DNA of 64,000 nt, from the NCBI RefSeq assembly GCF_039555335.1, contig NC_092637.1, positions 40,450,526 to 40,514,525 on the forward strand. Reading direction: 5' to 3'. The position numbers were made by a program, and so were the translations under genes. Below the pieces are notes generated by a model. That model saw only the letters and a program-made list of their open reading frames with translations, ran no database searches and had not been told where the DNA came from. This stretch comes from Amphiura filiformis. Lineage: Eukaryota > Echinodermata > Ophiuroidea > Amphilepidida > Amphiuridae. Every line of letters starts with the position of its first letter. Positions within the stretch are counted from its first letter, which is position 1. Positions 34,664-46,890 of the stretch are shown one piece after another.

Positions 34664-34945
34664 ATCAATCAATCAATCAATCAATAAATAAATAAATAAA
34701 ATCAACCAATCGATCAATTAATCAATCAATCAATACCGGGCAATTTGCATAAAAATTACATCTTTGTACGAAATAACAAAAATGATCAAATCTGTACTAT
34801 TACAATTATCGCATTTACATATGATGGCCCAAAAATTGTAAAATTATGTTGAAAACGTACCCTTTATTTTGCAATCGCAAATAAGATCAACGAGAGTTTC
34901 GACTGGTCCTTCTTCAACGAGATCTTCAAGAGCACGTATGTGTTC
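29940..34945 (-). CDS. Fibrinogen-related domain (FReD) protein, partial, probably disturbed
   Basis: Four exons on the minus strand have proper splice sites. 34861-34945 (85 bp) encodes [18 protein letters not shown] and LICDCKIK. 34158-34315 (158 bp) has [16 protein letters not shown] and [12 protein letters not shown], the start of a fibrinogen C-terminal domain. 31727-31987 (261 bp) has [30 protein letters not shown] and [20 protein letters not shown]. 29940-30199 has [35 protein letters not shown] and the final [14 protein letters not shown]. FReD proteins are secreted pattern-recognition lectins, often binding acetylated sugars through a calcium-supported pocket. Exon 31727-31987 holds two surplus bases (after GFG, and after DFEE); without them its phase would fit its neighbours, so it is either a young pseudogene or a sequencing error. 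The signal-peptide exon was not found. It is a paralogue of the gene at 58188. Confidence 0.82.
31505..31682. mobile_element. hAT-type MITE (178 bp) in FReD intron
   Basis: Ends are CAGTGGCATAGC and GCTACGCCACTG. Flanking octamers ctaactca and ccaactcg agree at six of eight positions, as expected of an aged 8-bp duplication. It lies 45 bp beyond the donor site of the FReD exon 31727-31987. Confidence 0.8.
32035..32765. other. FReD intron sequence without recognised features
   Basis: AT-rich, no repeat or exon recognised. The small frame at 32575-32781 has no support. Confidence 0.5.
32770..33015. mobile_element. Palindromic MITE (~246 bp), related to 62903-63178
   Basis: 'gtgtacgtttcaacattacc' on the left faces 'gttgaaacgtacacaagtaa' on the right, and 'gactgctattggcaaccg' faces 'cggttgccaatagcagtc'. 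The related copy at 62903-63178 is more diverged. Both copies lie in introns of FReD genes, though in different introns and with opposite orientation relative to the gene. Confidence 0.82.
33716..34058. mobile_element. Harbinger-type MITE with long T tracts (343 bp)
   Basis: It is flanked by TAA (33713-33715 and 34059-34061). The ends GGGACGCACCATTAGATT and AATCTAATGGTGCGCCCC continue into 'catgggagttt' and its complement. The three-base TWA target and G-rich TIR fit PIF/Harbinger. The interior is at least eight runs of 9-20 T separated by short words, including the hairpins 'cgccgccgaaggcggcg' and 'gccgccttcggcggc'. It lies 97 bp downstream of FReD exon 34158-34315. Confidence 0.82.
34625..34735. 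repeat. (ACTA)n and (AATC)n/(AATA)n simple repeats
   Basis: 'aactaactaactaac' is followed by 'aatcaatcaatcaataaataaa'. It sits in the short intron between two FReD exons and may be the tail of an old retroposon. Confidence 0.85.
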
Positions 34946-35099
34946 CTGAGGAAGGAAAAACGACAAATATGTACAAAAAATATAGAAGGTGAATTCCTTT
35001 GGACTCGCAACTTTTTATAAACCTCCTCCTTACATCATCAAGGGGATAGTCCACGGACATCCGATAAACCCTCAGGGACAAAGTAAATTGGTTTGTGAC

Positions 35100-35345
35100 A
35101 TAAAATGAAAGGCTACTGACTGTGGTGAAGCCTACTTAAGCGAGACCAAACAGTCCCCCAGTCATGGCTAAGTTAAACCACCACCGTAGACCTAGCTCAA
35201 GTAAAGTCCAGATTTGACCTTCAAAACATCGGAACAGAGAAGGTTGCGATCTTCGACAAAGAAGAAACATCATACTGCAGTTACTGTCCGTTTTCCTATA
35301 CACAATACACAGTGCTCTCACCATTGAGCTGTGACCTGTACAAAT
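35100..35345 (-). mobile_element. Possible degenerate tRNA-derived SINE
   Basis: On the minus strand, 'cagctcaatggtgagagca' resembles an A box. A clear B box is not seen. Weak support. Confidence 0.3.
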
Positions 35346-35744
35346 CGTGCCATGTTAGAAGTATAGGCATTTGCCTAGTTAACGTCAATGTGTGAAAAAC
35401 CGGCCAATATTAAAAGTACTCTCAAAAACTATTATATTTCTCTAACATGACCTAAAATTACAGCTAGGTTAGATGTTCAGAAATTTGGTACTTTGGTAAA
35501 ATAGTGAGTGAGGGCAAGGCATAGCTAGCCAACTCCCGTGTTAATTGAATGGAGATTTGACCGACAATTTTGGTAAACGGACCGCTCACTTCTGAAGAAT
35601 GCCACACGAAAACGGTACAAGCTACATTTAAAGTACTCTCTGTTCGATCGTCATGATGAGTTTCTTATATACTATGCCGAAATTGGGTCATCACTTTCTA
35701 CATTTTTTCTAAACATACTGTTTTAATAAGATTTTTTTCTTAAA

Positions 35745-36050
35745 ATGCATGTAACTAAAATTATTGTTTAGAGCGTGATGAAATAAAACATCACGATTTT
35801 CATCACAAAACAAATATAATGCATAAGAAATCGTTTGTTTTAGAGCGTGATGATGATCACGAAACAAAGTAATACATAAGAAATCAATTTTTCGTGAGTG
35901 ATGAAATAAATCATCACGATTTTCATCACGAAACAAAGTAATACATAAGAAATCGTTTGTTTTAGAGCGTGATGAAATAAAACATCACGATTTTCATCAC
36001 AAAACAAAGTAATAGGCCTACAAAAGAAATACATTTTCGAGAGTGATTAA
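35745..36050. repeat. Tandem repeat with hairpin units (~90-110 bp)
   Basis: 'agaaatcgtttgttttagag' recurs at about 35825 and 35948, with 'cgtgatgaaataaaacatcacg' hairpins and 'catcacaaaacaaa' between. About three imperfect units. The frames through it are artefacts. Confidence 0.75.
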
Positions 36051-36225
36051 ATCATGGAAGAAAGAGATAAGAAGGAACCACAACGAACACATTCACTTTG
36101 TCCACTCCCTTTACCGACATTTAATTGACATTGTTATTCATGAGGATTTACTTTGATCAATACCCCGCGTTAAATAGGTGATTGGTATTGTACTCTATGT
36201 ATTTGCATGTCTTCTGGAGCGTGTC

Positions 36226-36275
36226 TGAAGGATGATTTGAACTAATGACCTTCCGTGCAAGCACTCTATAGGATT
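36226..36275 (-). mobile_element. Degenerate tRNA-like SINE head (second at 36897-36945)
   Basis: Read on minus, 'tagagtgcttgcacggaagg' followed by 'tcattagttcaaatc' resembles the A-box end and B box of a tRNA. The same words occur at 36897-36945. Bodies could not be followed. Confidence 0.35.
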
Positions 36276-36504
36276 TTCTCTGGTGACGTGATCATCGGTC
36301 ATTGATGGCCTACATCTTTTTTTTTTTTTCGCCCAATTTTCCCGAACTTTGATGACTTTTTTCTCAGAGTTGGCAGTCTTTGGCACTGAAACGAGTTAGC
36401 TAGTTACGATTATACACATATAAACTATTAAATTAAACATGTTTCATGTACCGGACTCAACCGGAACATTGTGCATTATTTAAGAACATTTTTCATCTAT
36501 TTTT

Positions 36505-36590
36505 CATCGAAAAAGTCACCAAAATCTTACCTTATTTGCTAAAGATGAAACTCAGCAAATAAACGGCCGATTTTGATGACTTTTTCGATG
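36505..36590. repeat. Short palindrome
   Basis: 'catcgaaaaagtcaccaaaatc' faces 'gattttgatgactttttcgatg' around a spacer of about 40 bp, probably a small MITE remnant. Confidence 0.65.
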
Positions 36591-37512
36591 TGTTAAAGGA
36601 CATTTTCTACACAACACGATCAAGAAAACAGTTTGACTGTAGATCCCAAAACAAAGCTACTATACATGTTCAGAGCATCAGTGAAATTCCACAATCTTAC
36701 TTCTGGGTAGCGTTTGTTTGTTCTTGGATGGGTTTGTTATAGTTTTTTCAGTAATGATTTCGCCAAGCATCGATCGCGGTAAATGGATCATACATGAAAG
36801 TAAGTACCATTGATAGCTTTTCTTTTCATGCGTCAATGGATAAGCGGATTAAAACTTGGCCGATCGAAGTCGTTGTGGTTCCTTCTCATCTCTTTCTTCC
36901 ATGTTTGAACTAATGACTTTTCGTGCAAGCACTCTATATTCGGGATCACAGCGGCCTTCGCCGTCCAGCCAAAGTGTTTTTAAAATGCATAAAAGCAACT
37001 TGGTTTTAATGCTAATTATTGCATGTTCCAAGGAAGTCTGATTATCATTATGAAATAGCCGAGTGGGCGGGTTTTCGCTGAAATATTTTTTGTGTAAAAA
37101 CTGCAGCATTCTATTTATAAAGGAATATATGAATATTAACTGCACAACATGTAGAACGATTCGTGATACCCAATTGTGGTACAGTTGGTGTTGTTTAGCA
37201 GGGGGAGAATTTTATTTCAATTTTATATACGTCAAAATATTTTTTGAATTTACTGAAAATAAACGCTCAAAAATGATGAAAAATCTAATGTAATTTTTAC
37301 ATAGAACCCCGATAAAGATTACTGTGTCGTTTTTATGGTAATCTAATCTTCTATTTTCTAAAAAACATCTTGTGGGCTCTATGTGAAAATCTTGAATAAA
37401 CTGGGGGAAAACCCAACGTCTATACTCCGGGGACTATAGGCCTACAAGAAAATGGCAGATTCCCTATAGGCCTACATTGTACGGACCGATATATCAATAC
37501 CATGCACGATGC

Positions 37513-38914
37513 AGTCAAAGGTTGTCAGAAAATGTTTAAATGTCGGGTTATATAAAGGGTATACAGACGATATATAAAACGTTTTTCATAACATTCAAAA
37601 ATATTCTAACATTATGTTATTTAAGTGTTGACAAAATATTTCACAAAAGAAATGTTTGGAAATTTTTATTAAAAATAACATTTTGAAAACATTTTAAAAA
37701 TATTGTTGTTGTGTGTTTTCATAACAAAACATTTTAAAACGTTTTAATGACTTTGATATAATCCGACATTTAAAGGGGCATTTCGTGATCCACAGCATCA
37801 TCTCCCCCACTTTTTTCAAAAAAAGTTGAGACTTTTACATAATGTTTATGTACAAAACAAGAAGAGTCTTTCAAAAAAGACACAGTTCACGGATCAGGTG
37901 TATAGAAATTTGTTCTTCCATTTTCATATCTAACCTACTCTGCACTGATCTTGCAATAAATTAGTGATTTGAGGCATAATGACTCCTACATCCTGACTCT
38001 GGCTATAAACTAGAGCTCCATCCAACAAGAAACTCATTTCACAATTATAGGCTTATTGAAATTCAATTAATATACCATGCTGATAATAACCTTGGCCCAA
38101 TAATTATTTGGGATCCAATTAAGATAAGCAAACATTACTGGGTAGATAACAGGAATTAAGTTTTGTCAGTTGGAAGGAATTGAGTAAATCGCCTGTATCA
38201 AAATAGCAGTGTATTTTTCATATATGCAGTAATATGCTCAGCCTTATCACAAAATAAACAATAGCATTGACCTTACCCACCAATCAGTAAAGCCTATTAT
38301 AATCATGTGATGGCTCAATCCAATAGTAAACATGCTTAGAAAAAAGGCAAAAAAATAGTCCTGGCTGCCATTGTCTCAATACAAGATAAGATGTGCTAAA
38401 AAGTCCTTGTCATGTGGGACAGGATTAGATAAAGGGATACAAACCTGGGTATGAGGCATTAGGAATTATTTCCTAGCCTCATAATCACAAGGTTGATGGG
38501 CTACAATAGATATTCAAGACACAGTGTATGTAAGGGATAAACTGTGCATATGAGATATGGGTTCAAGTGGGGGAAATGTTCACTGCCGTGAACAAAAATT
38601 CTTGCAGATTAATTCGTTTAGCAAAGATATGAATTTCATTCTGGTATACCAGAACGAAATTACAACACAGTCTATGGAGCAGTATAATCATGCATAACTC
38701 GCAAACGCAAAATTGGAATCAACTGAAATTTTGGGAATAAGCTTTTTTCGTGGATATCTATACTGAAAATTGTCATAAAAAGAGGATCATCAGTGCTATG
38801 ATCACGAAATAGGCCTACTCCTTTAATGTTATTAAAAGGTTTTTACCAAAACCAAAACCCAAAATACAACCTGCTTCCAACGTTTTAAAAATTAATGTTT
38901 TGTGTTCGCTGGGT
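37513..38914. mobile_element. AACGTTTT-family MITE fragment interrupted by a TTAA element
   Basis: 'aaatgtcgggttatataaag' at 37537 and 'ttttgtgttcgctggg' near 38910 are words of the family at 23137-23829. The two parts (37513-37773 and 38827-38914) are separated by the element at 37774-38822. The left terminal repeat is missing. Confidence 0.7.
37774..38822. mobile_element. TTAA-target DNA element, Kolobok-like (1049 bp)
   Basis: It is flanked by TTAA at 37770-37773 and 38823-38826. The left end is AGGGGCATTTCGTGATC. The right end, read inwards on the minus strand, is AGGAGTAGGCCTATTTCGTG followed by ATC; the two agree after a 6-bp offset. The host MITE sequence continues on both sides, giving a clean insertion. 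No coding frame of note, so it is non-autonomous. Confidence 0.85.
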
Positions 38915-41726
38915 TAGGGCCTACTACAAAAATGTATTTGTATAAATTGGAAAACACTTCAGATTTATTGTCCTGCTTTTTTAACCAAAAAAAAAAAAAA
39001 ATAATAATAATAATAATTTCATTGTAGGCTGAAAAAGTTTCTCTCTCAGCCTATACCAACCGCGTGCAGTTAGGCCTATATGGCGTTTTAATTGAATTTA
39101 GGGCCTACAAATATCGCAAAGCGCATTTTAATATAACATTTTTCTGCTAAATTGGATTGGTAGGCTATTGTTTTGTTAAAATAATTACACAAAAACAAAT
39201 GATACGAGAAGCAATATTGTATAAATAAAGACAAAATGACAAACGTTTTCAACTGAGTGTTTTTAAGTTATTTGACAAGTTTATAATATTCATCATGTTC
39301 ATGCTGTTTGTGTGGCCTATAAGATGTTGCGAAATGATATATAGGCCTAGGCCTATATTTAACATGTTAAATTAGGCCTATGATAAAAAAATGTTTATAA
39401 TTTCTTTAATTTAAAACAAAATCCTATACATTATAGTATATAATATTATCATCGTTTAATTATAATTATTATTTCGTTGTTATTTTTTAAATCGTAATCA
39501 TAAAGAATAAATTAAGTCATGACATCCTGCTGCTGAATCATACTGTCAGATATCTGACTTTTGCAGTTCTGAGTTTGATCATGCTAATTATCGATTATCA
39601 TGTCATCATTTTTGAGAGCTATTCAGCTATGATAGGCCTACATGTATGTTTCCAGTGCGTAAATTCTTATCCATGACAATCGTCGAACGATTTTACTTTG
39701 TATGAACTTTGAACTTTATTAAATCCTATGGTACCGGTATCTGATTTGTTGAGCCAGTCCCATAATCGTTGCTATGCATTGTTATAATGCAGGCAGACGC
39801 AAAACTGCTGATAGCCTATAATGTTGGCAACGTCGAATTTGCGACGGCGTTTTACAATATACTTTAATACAATCACCACCATGCGTACACATTCTCAGAA
39901 TCACGAATTGACTTTATCCCTTTTTACATCAAGCGCACGTCCTTTTTCAGGTTGGATAGTAGCTGGATTTTGATTGGTTCACATGCCATGAGGTCATCGC
40001 GAGATGGCGTGTTTCTCACAAGAAGCCAATGATATAAAGCGTAAGCGTAGATGAGAAACTCGCAGTTTCGAATGAAGTCGGGCGCACTACTCCGCGTCGT
40101 GATATCTCTCTCCCTGAAAAGGGTCCAAAGTGCCATCGATTTTCAGTTGTTTTCTCCACATTTATGACGGTTTTTTATAGGTTTTTGTGTCTTAATCCAA
40201 ACTCCAAAGGCATTTCCTCGGTGGTGGGATATTATTCTTACAGATACGACGTATTTTTAGGCAAATTATTATGATTTTAACATAAAATTAGCAAGAACAA
40301 AATTTTGGTCAAACTGTCAGTTACGCCCTTTTGACATAAAAACGTCCATGGCAGCTGGGTACCAAAAAGTACCCAGCTCAGATGAGTGCGTAATGTCAGG
40401 AGGAACGCACGCGTAGTGCTTGCGTTTACCCAACGTGGTGTTCGCGGTAGCTGGCGCGTACATTTCTCACACTGCCGGCCAAATAACTGGTAAAACTGTC
40501 AAATTCCCGCACAGCCACTAACTCTGATTAAAGTTGACAAAAGTGGGCGGATTTAGGCATTAAAACGACCCGGAAAACCATTTTAGTCTTTAAATAAATA
40601 ATGATTTATGAAATGGCATCAATGTAGCAAGAAACTTGAAGAAAGTCTAGGGTTTTCAAGTTGTTTTCACTGACACTTTCGGGTGATCGATTAGGCCTAT
40701 TTCAAATTAGAATAAAAAAAATGCGTTCATCACAGAAACTCAAAATTAATTTAATTAATCTTTCATTGAATGTAAGTTTTTCATTTTAATGTAATTCTTT
40801 GTTGTTTTTTTTTTTTTTCATTTTTGTGTCATTGATATTTGTCATCTGAATCGTCTGATATATGTTCCAGTGCTGTCTTGTCTATAAAATAAAATTCATT
40901 ATTATTTGCTATGCTTAAATATTTTGTTATATGTCCTAGCCTACTTAGTTATATTTTATCTGTTTGTAGGCCTAGGCCTCCTTTAAATTAATTTGGTCTA
41001 TAAAGTTTAAGAAAATCATGGGATAAAATCTAAGAAACCTATTTTGCAAATTACACAAATTTGTGTTCAAATTTCGTTATGAATTACATTCTTTTAACAT
41101 TAAGTTCCTTACATTTTTTAGGCCTACGCTTTTAAATTACCGATTGAATTAATAATTATTTCAATCTTGTATAGCGCTTGATTGTTGATGATAATTATTG
41201 GAATATCTAAATAGAATGAAAAAGGACTGAATTTGATTTGATTTTTGGATTGGTTCATTGCGTAGACTTGTTTCACCATGAAATCAAGTGATACTCCTAA
41301 TTTACTGCCACATGCGTTGCATGCGCTTCAAACTTTTTAGAATGAATAAATTATGTTCAATTTGTAATAAATTGGAAAGGATTTGACCTTATCTTCAGTC
41401 GGCAAAAGATTGAAACAATCTTTTCAGCTGAATATTCAAGTGGAAAAGATCAATTGCTAAAAGACAGAGTTGATTGATTCGAAGCCATAATGTACGTTTC
41501 CCATACGGTAGGCCTATATTTAAAATCAATCACTGTCAGGAAAGGTTTCTGTCAATTTTAAACCGAAATAACAAGGTATTAAAAAGTGAAAGAAACCCCA
41601 CTGGCTATTTTGGTTGCTTAACGTGGATTTTTATGGGGGGGACTTTTTACCTTTATATTACTATTCACACTGCCGACGTAGCGTTTTACTAATGTAAGTA
41701 GGCCTACTTATGTGAAATATGTAAAT
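38915..41726. other. AT-rich intergenic stretch without a recognised gene
   Basis: It is rich in 'taggcctat' words and short A/T runs. The frames at 39924-40136 and 41474-41692 lack signatures. Nothing is supported. Confidence 0.6.
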
Positions 41727-42283
41727 GTATTGATCTCACCGGCATGTCAGATGTATAGAGCTGATCCACCATTGCAACCCTCATCATAGGACATGCATGT
41801 CAGATGAATAGAGCTGAGCCACCATTGCAGAAGATTTCAGATGACACTAACAATTATTTTATTTTCTCTTTCAGCAACAAAATACTAAAAGTGCATACAC
41901 CTCTTAGTCTCACGGTAGATTGTAACGTGTATGCAACCCCTTTTTTCTTTTTGCTGTTGGAACAAATATGTAAATAGAACATTCAAGGACTAGAAAAATG
42001 ACTAGCCTCAAATGGACAAACTTCCATCATAAAAGCAAGGAATTTTAGCACAATAATATTGCTGAGCACAAGTGCTTACTGGTTACCAAACTTTATCATA
42101 GGCCTAGTTCTGATCACAAATCTAAATTACCATCTAAAATGATGGAAGTTTGTCCATTTGAGGCTAGTCATTTTTCTAGTCCTTGAATGTTCTATTTACA
42201 TATTTGTTCCAACAGCAAAAAAGAAAAAAGGGGTTGCATACACGTTACAATCTACCGTGAGACTAAGAGGTGTATGCACTTTT
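41727..42283. repeat. 5' repeat of the BEL/Pao copy: direct repeat plus inverted duplicate
   Basis: 41727-42030 repeats 47353-47655 almost exactly. It is followed by 42031-42138, which is the reverse complement of 47656-47763, and by 42139-42283, an inverted copy of about 41886-42030. The result is a hairpin-capable structure with arms of about 145 bp directly upstream of pol. Confidence 0.9.
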
Positions 42284-42289
42284 CGGAGT

Positions 42290-45200
42290 TCAGACGAACA
42301 CTTTAATGGTCATTGTGCCTGTTCTGATGAAGTCTGAAAGCCAGGACGACTGTGTGGCTACGTACGCCTTCATCGATGAAGGCTGCGGAGCAGCATTTAT
42401 CGATCCGGATCTCTGTGAATCATTAAACTTAAGAACCAAAAAGACAAGGCTTGTAATAAGCACGTTGGCATCGAAGGACGCATCAGAGTCCAGCATTGTG
42501 GTAGATAGACTACAAGTGGGTGGTGTTGACGGTGAGAACTACATCGATTTACCTCATCAAACATATGTGAAGAATGGTATTCCAGTTACCCTAGAGGACA
42601 TGCCCACACAAGAGGATCTAGAAAAATGGCCACACTTGAGAGACATCCAACTCCCAGAGTTTCCTAACACAAGAAATGCTATTCCAAGGGTGACGGTCAT
42701 CATTGGTATGGATATACCAGGTGCCACCGTACCTTTACAGACAGCAGTAGGAGGCCCTGGGGATCCGTACGGAATCCTGACCCCATTAGGGTGGACAGTG
42801 CATGGGATTGTAAAGTGCCAAGGCAAAGAAGAGGTTATGGCAAACTTTTGCAAGGTAGAAAGAGAAAGTGAAACGAGTGGAGAAAATCTGGAACAACTGT
42901 TCCGTGCTTATGTTGAAAGGGACTTTACAGAGAAACTTGGAGATGACAGGAAGCTGTCGGTACAAGACAGGAGATTCATGAAGATCATGGAAGAGACACA
43001 GTTGGAAGATGGCCATTACTATGCACCATTACCCTTTAAGGAGGATGATCCACAGTTTCCCAACAACAAGACACAAGCAGTCATGTTCACAAAGCAGTTG
43101 AAGAAACGCCTGGATAGAAGTGAACAACTGCAACAGCAGTATACAGAATTCATGAACAAACTAGAGAATAAGAACTATTCTGAACCTGTTCCAAAGGAAG
43201 ATTTGAACCGTAGAGATGGTAAAGTGTGGTACCTTCCACACCACGCTGTTCAACATCCGCACAAGCCAAAAGTGAGAGTAGTTTTTAACTGTCCAGTGTC
43301 CTTTGGAGGTACATCGCTGAATGAACAATTACTTCAGGGACCTGATATGACGAACAGCCTGTATGGAGTTCTGCTTCGTTGGAGAGAAGAAAGAATAGCC
43401 ATGATGGCGGATGTGGAACAAATGTTTTACCAAGTACGAGTACCACAAGATGACAGTGATATGCTACGCTATCTATGGTGGCCTAATGGAGACACAGCGC
43501 AAGACCTTAAAACCTACAGAATGAGGGTACACGTCTTCGGAGCTACATCCTCACCCAGTGTTGCCAGCTACGCGCTAAAGAAAGCAGCCAATGATAACGA
43601 ACAAGACCATGGTAAAAGAGTAGTAGAAGCAGTCAACACCGACTTTTATGTTGACGACTTCCTAAAGTCGGTTCCCACTGAAGAAGAAGGAATAGAAATA
43701 GCTAGCAACATCACAGCCTTGTTGAAGAATGCAGGATTCAACCTGACGAAGTGGCTAAGTAATAGCCGAAAGCTACTCGAAGCGATCCCAGTGAAAGAAA
43801 GAGCCAAGGAAGTGAAGGAGCTCGATCTCAGCCATGACGCCCTTCCAACAGAAAGAACTTTAGGAGTTCTTTGGCACGTGGAGGAAGATAAGATAGGGGT
43901 AGGAGTAAAGGACGTCGACCTAAGACCAACCAGAAGGAATGTTCTCTCTGTGTTGAGTCGGGTATATGACCCGATAGGAATCACGTCACCATACGTCCTG
44001 AAGGCGAAACAGATTCTCCAAGCATCTACCAAAGACAAGATTGGATGGGACCAAGACATAAGCAAACAGCAAGAGAAGCAGTGGAATACTTGGCTAGAAG
44101 ACCTTCCTAAGATAGAGAAGATCAAGATCGAAAGGTGTTACAAGCCTAAGGATTTTGGGAACGTGATTGATACTCAACTTCATCACTTCGCTGATGCAAG
44201 CCAAGAAGGCTACGGACTGTGTCATACTTAAGATATGTGAATGAAAATCAGCAAATACATTGCGCATTTGTTACCGCCAAGTCACGTGTGACACCCTCAA
44301 GACACACACGATCCCGAAGTTAGAGCTTACGGCAGCAACATTAGCTGTAAAACAAGAAACCGCCCTAAGAAGAGAGCTTAACATTGAGATCAGTAACTCT
44401 ACATTCTGGTCAGACAGCCAGACTGTCTTGAAGTACATCAACAATGAGAAATCCAGATACCCAGTATTTGTAGCCAACAGAATTGCCATAATTAGAGAAA
44501 GCACAGATCCCCAGCAGTGGCGGTATTGCCCCACAAAGCTAAATCCTGCAGATCATGCTTCACGCGGACTGAATGCTGGAGACCTTACCGGTAAGACAGA
44601 ATGGTTGAATGGACCAGCCTTCCTCTGGGAATCTGAACAACATTGGCCTGAAGTCAATCAAGATTTGACAGAGACAGAAGATAGGAAAAATGAGAAAACA
44701 GAAGCAGGTACAACAGTATGCGGAATCCAAGCAAGTGAGGTGAGAGAAGCTGCAGACAACTTGATACAGTATTACAGTGACTGGGTAAAGTTGAAGAGAG
44801 CAGTGGCTTGGTGGACCAAATTCAAGGAGTACCTGCAAAAGAAGCTTAAAGGAGCAGACAAAGAGACCCTAAAGAGAGAATGTGGAAAGATTACCACTGA
44901 AGATATGTACAAGGCAGAAACTGCCATTCTGAAGTACGTACAAAGACAGACATTTCCAGAATACAGGACCCTACAAGCTGGCACCAGCCATGTGAAGAAA
45001 GGATCTTCCATAGCGAATTTAGATCCAGTTATGACGAAAGACAGCTTGTTGCGAGTAGGTGGAAGACTGCGACATGCCACAATAACAGAAGCTGCAAAGC
45101 ATCCGATCATATTACCCAAAAATAGTCATATCTCAACACTGATAATCCAGTATGTTCATCGAAGCAACAAGCATCAGGGAAGAGAGCACGTATTGGCTGA

Positions 45201-46260
45201 ATTAAGACAGAAGTATTGGATTATCAAAGCAGGAGTTGTGGTAAAGAATCTGGTCAAGAAATGTGTGGTGTGCAGAAAGGTGCAAGCAGCTGTGAGCAGT
45301 CAAAAGATGGCAGACTTGCCAGCCAACCGCCTACAGGCAGATGAACCACCATTTACCAACACAGGTGTTGACTACTTCGGTCCATTCCTGATTAAACAAG
45401 GCAGGACAACAAGAAAGCGCTACGGGGTAATATTCACATGCCTTGCCAGTCGCGCAGTACATCTGGAAGTAGCGACCAACTTGGACACAAGTTCATGTAT
45501 AAACACACTGAGGCGCTTCATGAGTAGAAGAGGACCAGTGAAACAAATACACTCAGATAACGGCACTAACTTGGTTGGTGCATCAAGAGAGTTAGAGCAA
45601 GCACTTCATGAGTTAGACCAGGAGGTAATAGAGAGATTCTCTACAAACCAAGGAATCACTTGGAACTTTAACCCTCCAGCTGCCTCACATCATGGAGGTG
45701 TATGGGAGAGGCATATTAGAACAGTGAGAAAAATACTGAATGCCATCTTAACAGAGCAATACTTGAAGACCTGTCGAGGAGAGGAGGAGCTGCACACATT
45801 CATGTGCGAAGTTGAACACATAATGAACAGCAGACCTCTGACCAGAGTGTCAAGTGATCCAGGGGATCTGAATGTCATCACACCGAATGGCTTACTTCTG
45901 TTGAAAAGCAATGTAACACTCCCTCCAGGCAGCTTCAATGAAAGAGACGTCTACACCAGAAAGCGATGGAGACAGATCCAATACTTGACAGAAGTATTTT
46001 GGAAGAGATGGACCCGTGAGTATTTGCCAATGCTCCAGAAGCGGCAGAAATGGTTACAACCAACAAGGAATCTACAAGTAGGCGATGTAGTCTTAGTCGT
46101 AGACAACAATGCCCCAAGAAACGCATGGTTAATGGGCAGAGTCCAGCAGGTCCATATTGGAAACCAAGGTCTTGTCAGAAGTGCATCTATAAAGACCAAG
46201 TCTTCAGTACTGAACAGACCTGTGACCAAGTTATGTTTACTCTTGGAACAAGAATCTTAG
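42290..46260 (+). mobile_element. pol region of the BEL/Pao element
   Basis: Parts in order: a DUF1758-type protease-like segment (about 42330-42840); reverse transcriptase (about 43200-43760) with FYVDDFLKSVPTEEEG; a Pao-type connector (about 43850-44130); RNase H (about 44170-44570); an H2C2 zinc-binding segment (HRSNKHQGREH and CVVCRK, about 45140-45280); an integrase core (GVDYFGPF, HSDNGTN, HHGGVWERHIR, about 45360-45850); and the C-terminal region common to this family (KRWRQIQYLTEVFWKRW). The A17-type protease, motif set and order identify BEL/Pao rather than gypsy or copia. It is not intact. Confidence 0.93.
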
Positions 46261-46689
46261 AGTAACTAAATCAAATCCTGAATACATTTTCACAACATTG
46301 ATGAGTATGAGTAAAGTGACAAGCAGTGAACACTAAAATGACTGAATACAAGCCATACAGAAAGAGAGAACTAGCCTGAAGCCTATGCCATCAGCTAAGT
46401 CAACAAAGTGAAAAAAGGATATTTTCACTAAAGAAAGCTGAGACAACAAAATTCCTGAATGAAGCAAGAAGGAATTTGCAGTTTACAACTAGATAATGAA
46501 ATATCAAGAATAAGAACCTTTACAATTGAAATGTGGAGGCTGAAAGAATGGACAATTATATATTGCAGTGAAACTATTATTGCACCAAGAAACTGTAGTA
46601 GCAGGGGACTATAGAGAACACCAAACATTGAAAGTTTAACTTCATGTGTACTGTGTAGCTGTCAGTGAACCATATTAGAAAGAACCACT

Positions 46690-46890
46690 AGAACTTCTAC
46701 GTACGTGTAATGGGTGCGGCACGAAACCTACATGTCCGGACATGTAGCAGTTCGTGAAAGGGACAGTGAGACGAGCCCTTCCCATTTCGCGCGCGCCGCA
46801 TAGTCTTGGGGGCGGTGTTGTAAGGTGCGGCACCGGGTACCCTCGGCTCGGGCTCGGGCCCTTGAGCAACCTCCCTGCCTGGGTTACTGG
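46690..46890. other. GC-rich island with a perfect 20-bp palindrome
   Basis: This patch is sharply GC-rich compared with its AT-rich setting ('cggctcgggctcgggccc', 'cgcgcgcgccgca'). At 46728-46747 is the perfect palindrome CTACATGTCCGGACATGTAG, inside a longer hairpin with cacgaa/ttcgtg. It lies in the 3' untranslated part of the BEL/Pao copy. Origin unknown; it may be an insertion or part of the element. Confidence 0.6.

Noticed and set aside
35709-36034. Two overlapping repeat proteins with 'FCDENRDVLFHHALKQ' words
   Set aside because: They arise from a tandem hairpin repeat; no start context, splice sites or known domain.
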